From positions 310,001 to 374,000 of the forward strand of contig JBFXAF010000002.1 in assembly GCA_050184585.1 (NCBI GenBank): DNA of 64,000 nt, written 5' to 3'. Made by a program: the position numbers and the translations under genes. Shown here piece by piece: positions 44,144 to 52,049 of this stretch; the first letter of the stretch is position 1, and every line of letters begins with the position of its first letter. This DNA is from JBFXAF01 sp050184585. GTDB taxonomy: Bacteria > Pseudomonadota > Alphaproteobacteria > Rhizobiales > Rhizobiaceae. The notes below the pieces were generated by a model that ran no database searches, was not told the origin of the DNA, and saw only the letters and a list, made by a program, of their open reading frames with translations.

Positions 44144-44563
44144 ATGGATCCGCTGACGACGGCCCTCAAGGTCGCTTCCACCGGCCTTTCCGCACAGTCG
44201 GAACGCCTGCGCGTGGTTTCGGAGAACCTCGCCAACGCGCAGTCGACGGGCAGCGCACCGGGTTCCGATCCGTACCGGCGCAAGACCATCGCGTTCGCGG
44301 CCGAACTCGACAGGGCCTCAGGCGCCGCCTCGGTCGACATTGCGTCGATCTCCGGCGACCGGACGGAGTTTCCCCTGGAGTTCATACCCGGGCACGAGGC
44401 GGCCGACGCCGCCGGCTACGTCAAGATGCCCAACGTCAACATGCTGGTCGAAATGGCCGACATGCGGGAGGCCAATCGTTCCTATGAGGCCAACCTCCAG
44501 GTAATCCGCCAGGCGCGCGAGCTGATCTCGATGACCATCGATCTGATGAGGAGCAACTCATGA
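44144..44563 (+). CDS. flgC: flagellar rod protein FlgC
   Basis: A 139-residue protein. SAQSERLRVVSENLANAQST near the N-terminus and VNMLVEMADMREANRSYEAN near the C-terminus identify FlgC. It overlaps fliE by four bases. It forms the rod with FlgB, FlgF and FlgG. Confidence 0.94.
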   Translation: MDPLTTALKVASTGLSAQSERLRVVSENLANAQSTGSAPGSDPYRRKTIAFAAELDRASGAASVDIASISGDRTEFPLEFIPGHEAADAAGYVKMPNVNMLVEMADMREANRSYEANLQVIRQARELISMTIDLMRSNS

Positions 44564-44877
44564 TCGGCGGCATCCCCAGGCTGGACCTCAATCTCATCGG
44601 CTCTCTGAGCGGCGACGGCTCTTCGACGGCCGGCGCCGCGACGGCCGGCGGCGGGGTCGGCGCATCCTTCGGCGCGCTCCTCACCGAAGCCACGAGCCGC
44701 ACGGTCGAGACGCTGCGCCAGGCCGAGCAGGTCTCGGTCCAGGCACTGCGCGGAGAGGCCGACACGCGCGCCGTCGTCGACGCGGTGATGAGCGCGGAGC
44801 AGTCGCTTCAGGCGGCGATCGCCGTCCGCGACAAGATCGTAACCGCCTACCTCGAAGTAAGCCGCATGGCGATCTGA
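44560..44877 (+). CDS. fliE: flagellar hook-basal body protein FliE
   Basis: A 105-residue protein. An N-terminal low-complexity glycine/alanine segment is followed by the helical C-terminal domain (AVVDAVMSAEQSLQAAIAVR and IVTAYLEVSRMAI). FliE joins the MS ring (FliF) to the rod. It lies between flgC and flgG as in other rhizobia. Confidence 0.93.
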   Translation: MIGGIPRLDLNLIGSLSGDGSSTAGAATAGGGVGASFGALLTEATSRTVETLRQAEQVSVQALRGEADTRAVVDAVMSAEQSLQAAIAVRDKIVTAYLEVSRMAI

Positions 44878-44889
44878 CGGAGTCCATCC

Positions 44890-45678
44890 ATGAAAGCACT
44901 CGCCATAGCCGCCACGGGCATGAACGCCCAGCAGACCAATCTCGAGGTGATCGCGAACAACATCGCCAACATCAACACCACGGGCTTCAAGCGCGCCCGC
45001 GCCGAGTTCTCCGACCTCCTCTACCAGGTCGAGCGCCTGCAGGGCGTGCCGAACCGCGCGAATTCCGCGGTCGTCCCGGAAGGCGCCAACATCGGCCTCG
45101 GCGTGAAGACCTCCGCCATCCGCAATCTCCACGTCCAGGGCGCGCTGACCAGCACGGGCAACAAGTTCGACCTCGCCTTGATGGGCAATGGCTGGTTCCA
45201 GATCGAGGGCGCGGACGGCCAGACGCTCTACTCGCGCGCCGGCGCCTTCAACACCAACGCGACCGGCCAGCTCGTCACCGTGGACGGATTCTCCGTAGTG
45301 CCGGCGATCGTCGTTCCCGAAAACACCGTCGAGGTGATCGTCAACGCGACCGGTCAGGTCTTCGCCCGGGTCGATGGCCAGCTCGAACTGTCGGAACTCG
45401 GCCAGCTCTCGCTGGCGACCTTCGCCAACGAGGCGGGCCTGGCCCCCCTCGGCGACAACCTCTTCCGCGAGACGGAGGCGTCCGGACCGGCCAATGTGGG
45501 CGTTCCCGGCGATCCTGGCTTCGCCACCGTCCAGCAGGGCTATCTGGAGGGCTCCAACGTCGATCCGGTGAAGGAGATCACCGAGTTGATCTCGGCGCAG
45601 CGCGCCTACGAAATGAACTCGAAGGTCATCAAGGCCGCCGACGAGATGGCGGCCGTCATCTCACAGAACATGCGCTAG
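44890..45678 (+). CDS. flgG: flagellar distal rod protein FlgG
   Basis: A 262-residue protein. ATGMNAQQTNLEVIANNIAN and TTGFKRARAEFSDLLYQ open it, and SAQRAYEMNSKVIKAADEM closes it, all FlgG hallmarks. Starting at ATG 44890, 12 bases after fliE. flgA starts 10 bases after its stop. Confidence 0.95.
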   Translation: MKALAIAATGMNAQQTNLEVIANNIANINTTGFKRARAEFSDLLYQVERLQGVPNRANSAVVPEGANIGLGVKTSAIRNLHVQGALTSTGNKFDLALMGNGWFQIEGADGQTLYSRAGAFNTNATGQLVTVDGFSVVPAIVVPENTVEVIVNATGQVFARVDGQLELSELGQLSLATFANEAGLAPLGDNLFRETEASGPANVGVPGDPGFATVQQGYLEGSNVDPVKEITELISAQRAYEMNSKVIKAADEMAAVISQNMR

Positions 45679-45688
45679 GGCTGGAAGC

Positions 45689-46147
45689 ATGCGCCGCGCC
45701 CTGACCCGCATGGTCGTCGCCCTGGTCGCCGTCGCGTGCGCCGGCGCCGCCGTTGCGCAGGAATACGCGATCGTCACCAAGCGGGTCGTGTATCCCGGTG
45801 AGACCATCACCGCGGGGCTCTTGCAGGAAGTCAAGCTCAAGGCCGGTCGGCGTGTGCCCGCCAATATGGCCGCATCGGCTCCCGCGATCGAGGGATTGGT
45901 CGCCAAGCGCACGCTGCTGCCGGGACGCTACATTCCGCTCGCATCCCTGCGTGACGCCTATCTGATCGATCAGGGCGTGCCCGTGGAAATCGTGTTCGAG
46001 CAGGGCGGCCTTTCCATCGTCGCCAGGGGCGTGACGCTCCAGCCCGGCTCCGAAGGCGACCTCGTGAGGGTGCGCAACGCCGACAGCGGCGCGACAGTGA
46101 CGGGCACGGTGATGGGCGACGGGACGATCCGGGTGGGGTCGAGCTGA
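45689..46147 (+). CDS. flgA: P-ring chaperone FlgA
   Basis: A 152-residue periplasmic protein. Residues 1-24 form a signal peptide ending AAVAQ. The SAF domain follows: TKRVVYPGETITAGLLQEVK and GLVAKRTLLPGRYIPLASLR, with the C-terminal GVTLQPGSEGDLVRVRNADS. FlgA helps FlgI assemble in the periplasm. Its stop overlaps the flgI start by one base. Confidence 0.92.
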   Translation: MRRALTRMVVALVAVACAGAAVAQEYAIVTKRVVYPGETITAGLLQEVKLKAGRRVPANMAASAPAIEGLVAKRTLLPGRYIPLASLRDAYLIDQGVPVEIVFEQGGLSIVARGVTLQPGSEGDLVRVRNADSGATVTGTVMGDGTIRVGSS

Positions 46148-47247
46148 TGCGCCGCCTCGTGGCCGCCATGCTCCTCGCCGCGGCCGTCGTTACGCCGGCG
46201 ATCGGCGCGTCGCGCATCAAGGACATCGCCACCCTCCAGGCGCAGCGCGACAACCAGCTCGTCGGCTACGGCCTCGTCATCGGCCTACAGGGTTCCGGCG
46301 ACAGCCTTCGCAACGCGCCCTTCACCGAGCAGTCGATCCGCGCCATGCTGGAAAACCTCGGCATCGCCACCGAAGGCGGCCGCGCGCGCGCCAAGAACGT
46401 CGCCGCCGTGATCGTCACCGCCAATCTGCCTGCCTTTGTCGAGTCGGGGTCGCGCATCGACGTCGGCGTGTCCTCTCTCGGCGACGCCACCTCGCTTGCC
46501 GGCGGCACGCTGATCATGACGCCGATGCGCGCCGCGGACGGCCAGATCTATGCCGTGGCGCAGGGTCCGGTCTTCGTCTCCGGCTTCACCGCGCAGGGCG
46601 AGGCGGAGACGCTGACCCAGGGGGTGCCGACCGCCGGCCGCGTTCCGAACGGCGCCATCGTCGAGCGCGAGGTTCCGGTCGACTTCAAGGAACTCGCCAA
46701 GCTGACCCTTCAGCTTCGCAATCCCGACTTCTCCACGGCGGTCATGATCACAGATGTGATCAACGCCTATGGCCGCGACCGGTTCGGAAAGCCGCTCGCC
46801 ACCGAACGCGACGCTCGCAGCATCAACATCCACAAGCCCGACGGGATATCGCCGGCGCGCTTCATATCCGAACTGGAGAACCTGATCGTCGAAGCCGATA
46901 CGCCTGCGAGGGTCGTCGTCGACGAACGCACCGGCACGATCGTCATCGGCCAGGACGTGCGCATCTCGAAGGTCGCCATCAGCCACGGCAACTTGACGGT
47001 GCGCATCACGGAAATGCCCAAGGTGGTGCAGCCCGATCCCTTCTCGAAAGGCGAGACCGAGATCGAACCATACACCGCGATCGACGCCGGCAGGCCCGAC
47101 GCCAAGGTGGCGCTCCTTGAAGGTCCCGACCTCGAGACGCTCGTCGCGGGCCTGAACAAGCTCGGCGTCAAGCCGGACGGCATCATCGCCATCCTCCAGG
47201 GCATCAAGTCGGCCGGCGCCCTGCAGGGCGACCTGGTGCTGCAGTAG
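46147..47247 (+). CDS. flgI: flagellar P-ring protein FlgI
   Basis: A 366-residue protein. The signal peptide (about 20 residues, ending PAIGAS) is followed by RIKDIATLQAQRDNQLVGYG and LVIGLQGSGDSLRNAPFTEQ. TGTIVIGQDVRISKVAISHG and LNKLGVKPDGIIAILQGIKS near the end are FlgI features. It surrounds the rod in the peptidoglycan layer. Confidence 0.95.
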   Translation: MRRLVAAMLLAAAVVTPAIGASRIKDIATLQAQRDNQLVGYGLVIGLQGSGDSLRNAPFTEQSIRAMLENLGIATEGGRARAKNVAAVIVTANLPAFVESGSRIDVGVSSLGDATSLAGGTLIMTPMRAADGQIYAVAQGPVFVSGFTAQGEAETLTQGVPTAGRVPNGAIVEREVPVDFKELAKLTLQLRNPDFSTAVMITDVINAYGRDRFGKPLATERDARSINIHKPDGISPARFISELENLIVEADTPARVVVDERTGTIVIGQDVRISKVAISHGNLTVRITEMPKVVQPDPFSKGETEIEPYTAIDAGRPDAKVALLEGPDLETLVAGLNKLGVKPDGIIAILQGIKSAGALQGDLVLQ

Positions 47248-47251
47248 GAAC

Positions 47252-47779
47252 ATGACCTTGAACGCCCCATCCCAAGTCAGAACCGCCGCGGCCCGCAGGA
47301 TGCTCCTTGCCTCCGCCGCCGTCAGCCTGATGCTGGCGGGCAGCGCCGCCACGGAAGAGGCTCCGCCGGCGGCCGCCGCCGAAGCCACGGAGATCGAGCG
47401 CTTCTGTTCGAACATCGCCGACGCGGCGCGCGACCGCCGCTATGCCATGCAGGCGGCGGAACTCAAGCAGCTCCAGTCCGAGGTCGACAAGCGCATCGCG
47501 ACCCTCGAATCGAAGCGCGCCGAATACGAGGACTGGCTCAAGCGCCGCGAGGAGTTTCTTGCCCGCGCCGAGGACACCGTCGTCAAGATCTATTCCAAGA
47601 TGAAGCCCGATGCCGCGGCGGAGCGTCTCGCCGAATTGCGGGTCGAGGTCGCCGCCGGCATCCTCATGAAGCTCGACACGCGCCAGGCCGGCACCATCCT
47701 CAACGAGATGGAGCGCAAGGCCGCCGCCACCCTGACCGGCATCATGGTCAGCGCCAGCCGACGTGAGGACCCGTCATGA
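47252..47779 (+). CDS. motE: motility protein MotE
   Basis: A 175-residue exported protein. It has an N-terminal signal (LLASAAVSLMLAGSAA), a coiled-coil central region (LQSEVDKRIATLESKRAEYE) and a C-terminal MgtE-N-like domain (YSKMKPDAAAERLAELRVEV). In Sinorhizobium MotE is a periplasmic chaperone for MotC. It lies between flgI and flgH as in that organism and overlaps flgH by four bases. Confidence 0.9.
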   Translation: MTLNAPSQVRTAAARRMLLASAAVSLMLAGSAATEEAPPAAAAEATEIERFCSNIADAARDRRYAMQAAELKQLQSEVDKRIATLESKRAEYEDWLKRREEFLARAEDTVVKIYSKMKPDAAAERLAELRVEVAAGILMKLDTRQAGTILNEMERKAAATLTGIMVSASRREDPS

Positions 47780-48477
47780 TCCGTCGCCTGGCGTTCCTCC
47801 TCGCGACGGCTTCGCTCTGCGGCTGTTCGGCGCAGGCGATGAAGGAGATCGGCAAGGAACCGGAAATGTCCACCGTCGGCAGCGGCTACACGGAAAGGGC
47901 GATCGAAGCCTATCCGCGCGAGCCGTCCCGGCCCGTCTCCCAGTTCTCGCTATGGAACGATCGCCAGAGCAGGTTGTTCACCGACCCGCGCGCGCTGTCG
48001 GTGGGCGACATCCTGACGGTGCGCATCTCGATCAACGACCGCGCCAAGTTCAAGAACGAATCCGAGCGCAACCGCACCTCCGACCGCAGTCTCGGCGCGG
48101 ACGCCACCCTGGGATGGGATGGCTTCGAGACCTCCGGAGCCGGGGATGTCGGCGTCAAGTCCGGCTCCAAGTCGACCGGAACGGGAGCGACGGCCCGTTC
48201 GGAGGATATCGACCTGATGGTCGCCGCGATCGTCACGGACGTGCTGCCGAATGGGAACCTGATCATCCAGGGGTCGCAGGAGGTTCGCGTCAACGCGGAG
48301 CTTCGCATTCTCACCATCGGCGGCATCGTGCGTCCCTCCGACATCGGAGCGCAGAACATGATCTCCTATGAGCGCATTGCGGAGGCGCGCATATCGTATG
48401 GCGGCCGTGGACGACTGACCGAAGTCCAGCAACCGCCCTACGGCCAACAGATCCTCGACCACATTCTCCCGTTCTGA
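47776..48477 (+). CDS. flgH: flagellar L-ring lipoprotein FlgH
   Basis: A 233-residue lipoprotein. A lipobox (SLCGC, cysteine near residue 17) follows the signal. SLWNDRQSRLFTDPRALSVG, DILTVRISINDRAKFKNESE and LIIQGSQEVRVNAELRILTI are FlgH-specific. It forms the ring in the outer membrane. ATGA overlap with motE. Confidence 0.94.
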   Translation: MIRRLAFLLATASLCGCSAQAMKEIGKEPEMSTVGSGYTERAIEAYPREPSRPVSQFSLWNDRQSRLFTDPRALSVGDILTVRISINDRAKFKNESERNRTSDRSLGADATLGWDGFETSGAGDVGVKSGSKSTGTGATARSEDIDLMVAAIVTDVLPNGNLIIQGSQEVRVNAELRILTIGGIVRPSDIGAQNMISYERIAEARISYGGRGRLTEVQQPPYGQQILDHILPF

Positions 48478-48481
48478 TCCG

Positions 48482-49051
48482 ATGGCGCGCACGACAGCCG
48501 CAGACCAGGAAGCACCGGCCCCGAAGAAGGGGCCGTCGGTGGTGATCCAGGCGTTGATGTTCCTGGTGATCACCGCCGTCGCCGCCGGCGCGGGCTGGTT
48601 CGCGGGTGGCATGCTGAAGTCGAATGCCCCAGTCGCCGCGGGTGAGGCCGCCCCGCCTGCCGGTCACGAGGTCGCGGATGCGCATGGCGCTTCCGGCGGA
48701 CATGGCGGCGGACATGGCGAGGAGGCCGAGGCGGCAGGTCACGGCGAGGAGGCCGGCGGCTCGAGCCAGACCATGTTCAACCTGCCGCCCATCACCACCA
48801 ACCTGGCGGCGCCCAGCGACATCTGGGCCCGGATGGAGGTATCCATCAAGTTCGACACGCCGCCGGCCGATGCAAGCGTGGTCGAAGCCGTCCACCAGGA
48901 TCTTCTCGGTTTCCTGCGCACTGTGAAGATGCACCAGATCGAGGGCGCGAGCGGCATCCAGCATCTCAAGGCGGACCTCGAGGACCGTGCCTCGATCCGC
49001 AGTGAGGGCGGCGTCAAGCACGTCTATATCCGGACCCTGTTGTTCGAATGA
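48482..49051 (+). CDS. fliL: flagellar basal body-associated protein FliL
   Basis: A 189-residue protein. A short cytoplasmic N-terminus is followed by a single membrane segment (VIQALMFLVITAVAAGAGWF), a Gly/His/Glu-rich linker (about residues 55-95) and the FliL periplasmic domain. FliL forms a ring around the MotAB stator in other species. It overlaps fliP by four bases. Confidence 0.88.
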   Translation: MARTTAADQEAPAPKKGPSVVIQALMFLVITAVAAGAGWFAGGMLKSNAPVAAGEAAPPAGHEVADAHGASGGHGGGHGEEAEAAGHGEEAGGSSQTMFNLPPITTNLAAPSDIWARMEVSIKFDTPPADASVVEAVHQDLLGFLRTVKMHQIEGASGIQHLKADLEDRASIRSEGGVKHVYIRTLLFE

Positions 49052-49782
49052 GAAGGCTGCGCCTCGCCCTCGTGGCGCTGCTCGCGAGCGCGAGCGCAGC
49101 GGCGGCCCAGCAGATCGACCTTGGCGCCATCGGCCAGGCCGACGGCACCACCGTCGGCTACATCATCCAGATGTTCGGCCTGCTCACCGTTCTGTCGATC
49201 GCGCCGGGCCTGTTGATTTGCGTCACCAGCTTCACGCGCTTCATCATCGCCTTCTCGATCCTCCGCGCCGGGATAGGCCTGCAGACCACGCCGGCGAACC
49301 TGATCCTGATCAGCCTTGCGCTGTTCATGACCTTCTACGTCATGACCCCGGTGTTCGATCAGGCCTGGACCAACGGCGTGCGTCCGCTGATGGACAACCA
49401 GATCGACGAGACCGAAGCGGCGCAGCGGATCGCGGTTCCGTTCCGCGACTTCATGGCCCGCAATGTCCGGGAAAAGGACTTCCAGCTCTTCGCCGAACTG
49501 GCGGCGGAGCAGGGCCAGACCCAGTTGACGCCGGAGACGGTGGACCTGCGCGTTCTCGTTCCGGCCTTCATGATCTCTGAAATCCGGCGCGGCTTCGAGA
49601 TCGGCTTCCTGATCGTGCTTCCGTTCCTTGTCATCGACCTCATCGTCGCCACCATCGTCATGGCGATGGGCATGATGATGCTGCCGCCGACCGTCGTATC
49701 ACTGCCTTTCAAGATACTTTTCTTCGTTCTTATAGACGGATGGAACCTGCTCGTCGGAAGTCTCGTCCGCTCGTTTACTTAG
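49048..49782 (+). CDS. fliP: flagellar export-gate protein FliP
   Basis: A 244-residue protein with a cleavable signal (ASASAAAAQ) and four membrane segments. Conserved LTVLSIAPGLLICVTSFTRF, PANLILISLALFMTFYVMTP and FEIGFLIVLPFLVIDLIVAT are diagnostic. It is the last gene of the long plus-strand operon; its stop is 191 nt upstream of the first flagellin. Confidence 0.95.
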   Translation: MRRLRLALVALLASASAAAAQQIDLGAIGQADGTTVGYIIQMFGLLTVLSIAPGLLICVTSFTRFIIAFSILRAGIGLQTTPANLILISLALFMTFYVMTPVFDQAWTNGVRPLMDNQIDETEAAQRIAVPFRDFMARNVREKDFQLFAELAAEQGQTQLTPETVDLRVLVPAFMISEIRRGFEIGFLIVLPFLVIDLIVATIVMAMGMMMLPPTVVSLPFKILFFVLIDGWNLLVGSLVRSFT

Positions 49783-49973
49783 CGGAAGATCGCTGCAACT
49801 GCTCAAATAAGAATCATTAACCGACGCGTTTAGGCGTTTGGTAGGGACTCCCGTGCATCATGCCCTGGTGATGACGGGCTGATCTCTGTTGTTTTGATCA
49901 TTGGCATGATGCCGATCCGTCATACCGGTCGAGCCGGTATGTAAAAGAATAAGTGACAAAGGGTACGAGTACC
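49783..49973 (+). promoter_or_regulatory. leader and upstream region of the first flagellin gene
   Basis: A 191-nt gap with no gene. A perfect palindrome CATACCGG-TCGAG-CCGGTATG (49921-49941) sits 33 bases before the start codon and would fold in the 5' leader of the flagellin mRNA. CATTAACC at 49815-49822 recurs in the second flagellin leader. No T-run follows the palindrome, so it is probably a stability or translational-control structure, not a terminator. A promoter is expected upstream but no -35/-10 pair is clear. Confidence 0.45.
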
Positions 49974-50840
49974 ATGTCCAGTATCATGACCAACGCCTCG
50001 GCGTTGACCGCTCTCCAGAGCCTGAAATCCACCAACAAGGGTCTCGAAGTAACCCAGGCCCGCATCTCCACCGGTTATCGTGTCGCTACGGCGAGCGACA
50101 ACGCCGCCTACTGGTCGATCGCCACCACCATGCGCTCGGACAACAAGGCGCTGTCAGCGGTGCAGGACGCGCTCGGCCTCGGCGCCGGCAAGCTCGACAC
50201 CGCCTACACCGGCATGACCAAGGCCATCGAGGTCGTCGATCAGATCAAGACCAAGCTTGTCTCGGCTCGCGGCGCCAGCGCCGAGGACCAGGGCAAGATC
50301 CAGGCCGAAATCGCGACCCTCCAGGGCCAGCTCGTATCGATCGCGGTCGGCGCCAACTACGCCGGCTCGAACATCCTCGCTTCCGATTCGACCGACCCGC
50401 TCGAGATCGTGTCGTCCTACAACCGCGCCGCCGACGGCACGACCACGGTCTCGACGATCTCCGTCGCCACGACCAACATCGTGCTCACCGCAGCCGACGG
50501 CGCCGACGGCGGCCTGCTCGACGACACGATGGCCATCGACGTCTCCGGCGCCGACGCGGCCACAATCGACGGCTTCCAGGACGACATCGAGACCGCGCTG
50601 GCCGCCATGACCACGGCCGCGTCGGACCTCGGCGCCGCCAAGACCCGCGTCGACCTGCAGAAGGATTTCGTGTCGAGCCTCATGGACTCGATCGATCGCG
50701 GCGTCGGTCAGCTCGTCGACGCCGACATGAACAAGGAATCGACCCGCCTCCAGGCTCTGCAGGTTCAGCAGCAGCTCGGCATCCAGGCTCTGTCGATCGC
50801 CAACTCCAACGCACAGTCGATCCTGTCGCTTTTCCGCTAG
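49974..50840 (+). CDS. flagellin, first tandem copy
   Basis: A 288-residue flagellin. N-terminal TNASALTALQSLKSTNKGLE with ARISTGYRVATASDNAAYWS and C-terminal QQQLGIQALSIANSNAQSIL are the D0/D1 helices. The central variable domain is short (about 100 residues, mostly alanine/threonine/aspartate), so the protein is smaller than typical 320-390-residue rhizobial flagellins. The ATG at 49974 matches the family start; a GTG 21 bases upstream would add seven residues. It is almost identical at both ends to the copy at 51061. It forms the filament after export and, like other rhizobial flagellins, is expected to depend on FlaF and FlbT. Confidence 0.93.
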   Translation: MSSIMTNASALTALQSLKSTNKGLEVTQARISTGYRVATASDNAAYWSIATTMRSDNKALSAVQDALGLGAGKLDTAYTGMTKAIEVVDQIKTKLVSARGASAEDQGKIQAEIATLQGQLVSIAVGANYAGSNILASDSTDPLEIVSSYNRAADGTTTVSTISVATTNIVLTAADGADGGLLDDTMAIDVSGADAATIDGFQDDIETALAAMTTAASDLGAAKTRVDLQKDFVSSLMDSIDRGVGQLVDADMNKESTRLQALQVQQQLGIQALSIANSNAQSILSLFR

Positions 50841-50874
50841 TCGGTCCGCGTCAAGACCTCGACACTTTCAGCTT

Positions 50875-50910
50875 GAGGCCGCGCTCGTCAGGGCGCGGCC
50901 TCTTTCATTT
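50875..50910 (+). terminator. rho-independent terminator after the first flagellin gene
   Basis: GAGGCCGCG (50875-50883) pairs with CGCGGCCTC (50894-50902) around a 10-nt loop, followed by TTTCATTT. It lies 35 bases after the stop codon. This isolates the first flagellin message from the second. Confidence 0.85.
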
Positions 50911-50945
50911 CAGGCGCTTACCCTTCACGTCGGTTTAACAGCCCA

Positions 50946-50996
50946 TTAACCATACGCGGCTAGATTATGGTTAACCGATCGCTGTGGACGGATCGG
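50946..50996 (+). promoter_or_regulatory. inverted repeats in the second flagellin leader
   Basis: TTAACCAT (50946-50953) and ATGGTTAA (50967-50974) form an inverted repeat with a 13-nt spacer, directly followed by a CCGATC-N10-GATCGG hairpin (50975-50996). They precede the start at 51061 by about 65-115 bases. They could be an activator site and a leader structure; no sigma-factor promoter is certain. Confidence 0.45.
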
Positions 50997-51060
50997 CAGG
51001 ACCGGATCGAGGCGCGCGCGCCGGGGTCCGGGCGACCGGTCAGAAGAAAGGGTGAGTTCC

Positions 51061-51930
51061 GTGGCAAGCATTATGACCAACGCCTCGGCGTTGACGGCCC
51101 TCCAGAGCCTGAAGTCGACCAATAAGCAGCTCGAGACGACGCAGGCGCGTATTTCGACCGGCTACCGTGTCGCGACCGCAAGCGACAACGCGGCCTACTG
51201 GTCCATCGCGACGACCATGCGGTCGGACAACAAGGCGCTTTCCGCGGTGCAGGACGCGCTCGGCCTGGGCGCCGGCAAGGTCGACACCGCCTACACCGCG
51301 ATGAACACCGCGATCGAAACGATCGACAAGATCAAGGCGAAGCTCATCGCCGCCCGCGGCGCGAGCGACGACAACCAGGCGAAGATCCAGGCCGAGATCT
51401 CGGTCCTCCAGGGGCAGCTCGTCTCGACCGCGATCGGCGCCAACTACGCCGGCTCCAACATCCTCGCGGCCGACGCCGCCGACCCGCTCGAGATCGTCTC
51501 CTCGTACAACCGCGCTTCCGACGGCACGACGACGGTGACCGTCATCTCCATCGACACCACCAACATCATCCTGACCGCCGCGGACGGCTCGGCCGGCGGC
51601 GTGCTCGACGACGTGATGGCGATCGACGTCAACGCCGCGGACAGTGCGACGCTCGACGGCTTCACCGACGACATCGAAGTCGCGCTCGCGGCGATGGCGA
51701 ACGCGGCCGCCGACCTCGGCGCCGCCAAGACCCGCGTCGACCTCCAGAAGGACTTCGTCTCCAACCTGATGGACTCGATCGACCGCGGCGTCGGCCAGCT
51801 CGTCGACGCGGACATGAACAAGGAATCGACTCGCCTGCAGGCCCTTCAGGTCCAGCAGCAGCTTGGCATCCAGGCCCTGTCGATCGCCAATTCCAACGCC
51901 CAGTCCATCCTCGCCCTCTTCCAGGGCTAG
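51061..51930 (+). CDS. flagellin, second tandem copy
   Basis: A 289-residue flagellin nearly identical to the copy at 49974 in its conserved ends (TNASALTALQSLKSTNKQLE, SKRISTG-type ARISTGYRV, VQQQLGIQALSIANSNAQSI) and differing mainly in the central region. The GTG at 51061 gives the usual ASIMTNASA start and has AAAGGG eight bases before; a GTG at 51052 is too close to it. Two nearly identical adjacent genes with separate terminators suggest a recent duplication. Both proteins probably copolymerise in a complex filament. Confidence 0.93.
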   Translation: MASIMTNASALTALQSLKSTNKQLETTQARISTGYRVATASDNAAYWSIATTMRSDNKALSAVQDALGLGAGKVDTAYTAMNTAIETIDKIKAKLIAARGASDDNQAKIQAEISVLQGQLVSTAIGANYAGSNILAADAADPLEIVSSYNRASDGTTTVTVISIDTTNIILTAADGSAGGVLDDVMAIDVNAADSATLDGFTDDIEVALAAMANAAADLGAAKTRVDLQKDFVSNLMDSIDRGVGQLVDADMNKESTRLQALQVQQQLGIQALSIANSNAQSILALFQG

Positions 51931-51955
51931 TGACGGCCGACTGATCCTTCGACGC

Positions 51956-51991
51956 GGGCCGCGTTCCTCCGGGAGCGCGGCCCTTTCAATT
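51956..51991 (+). terminator. rho-independent terminator after the second flagellin gene
   Basis: GGGCCGCG (51956-51963) pairs with CGCGGCCC (51976-51983) around a 12-nt loop and is followed by TTTCAATT. It begins 26 bases after the stop and separates the flagellins from fliF. Confidence 0.8.
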
Positions 51992-52049
51992 CTCGCACAA
52001 GCTTCGCCCGCTAGTCTCCGCAGGCCATTTGCCTCGGGGGTTCAGTTCA

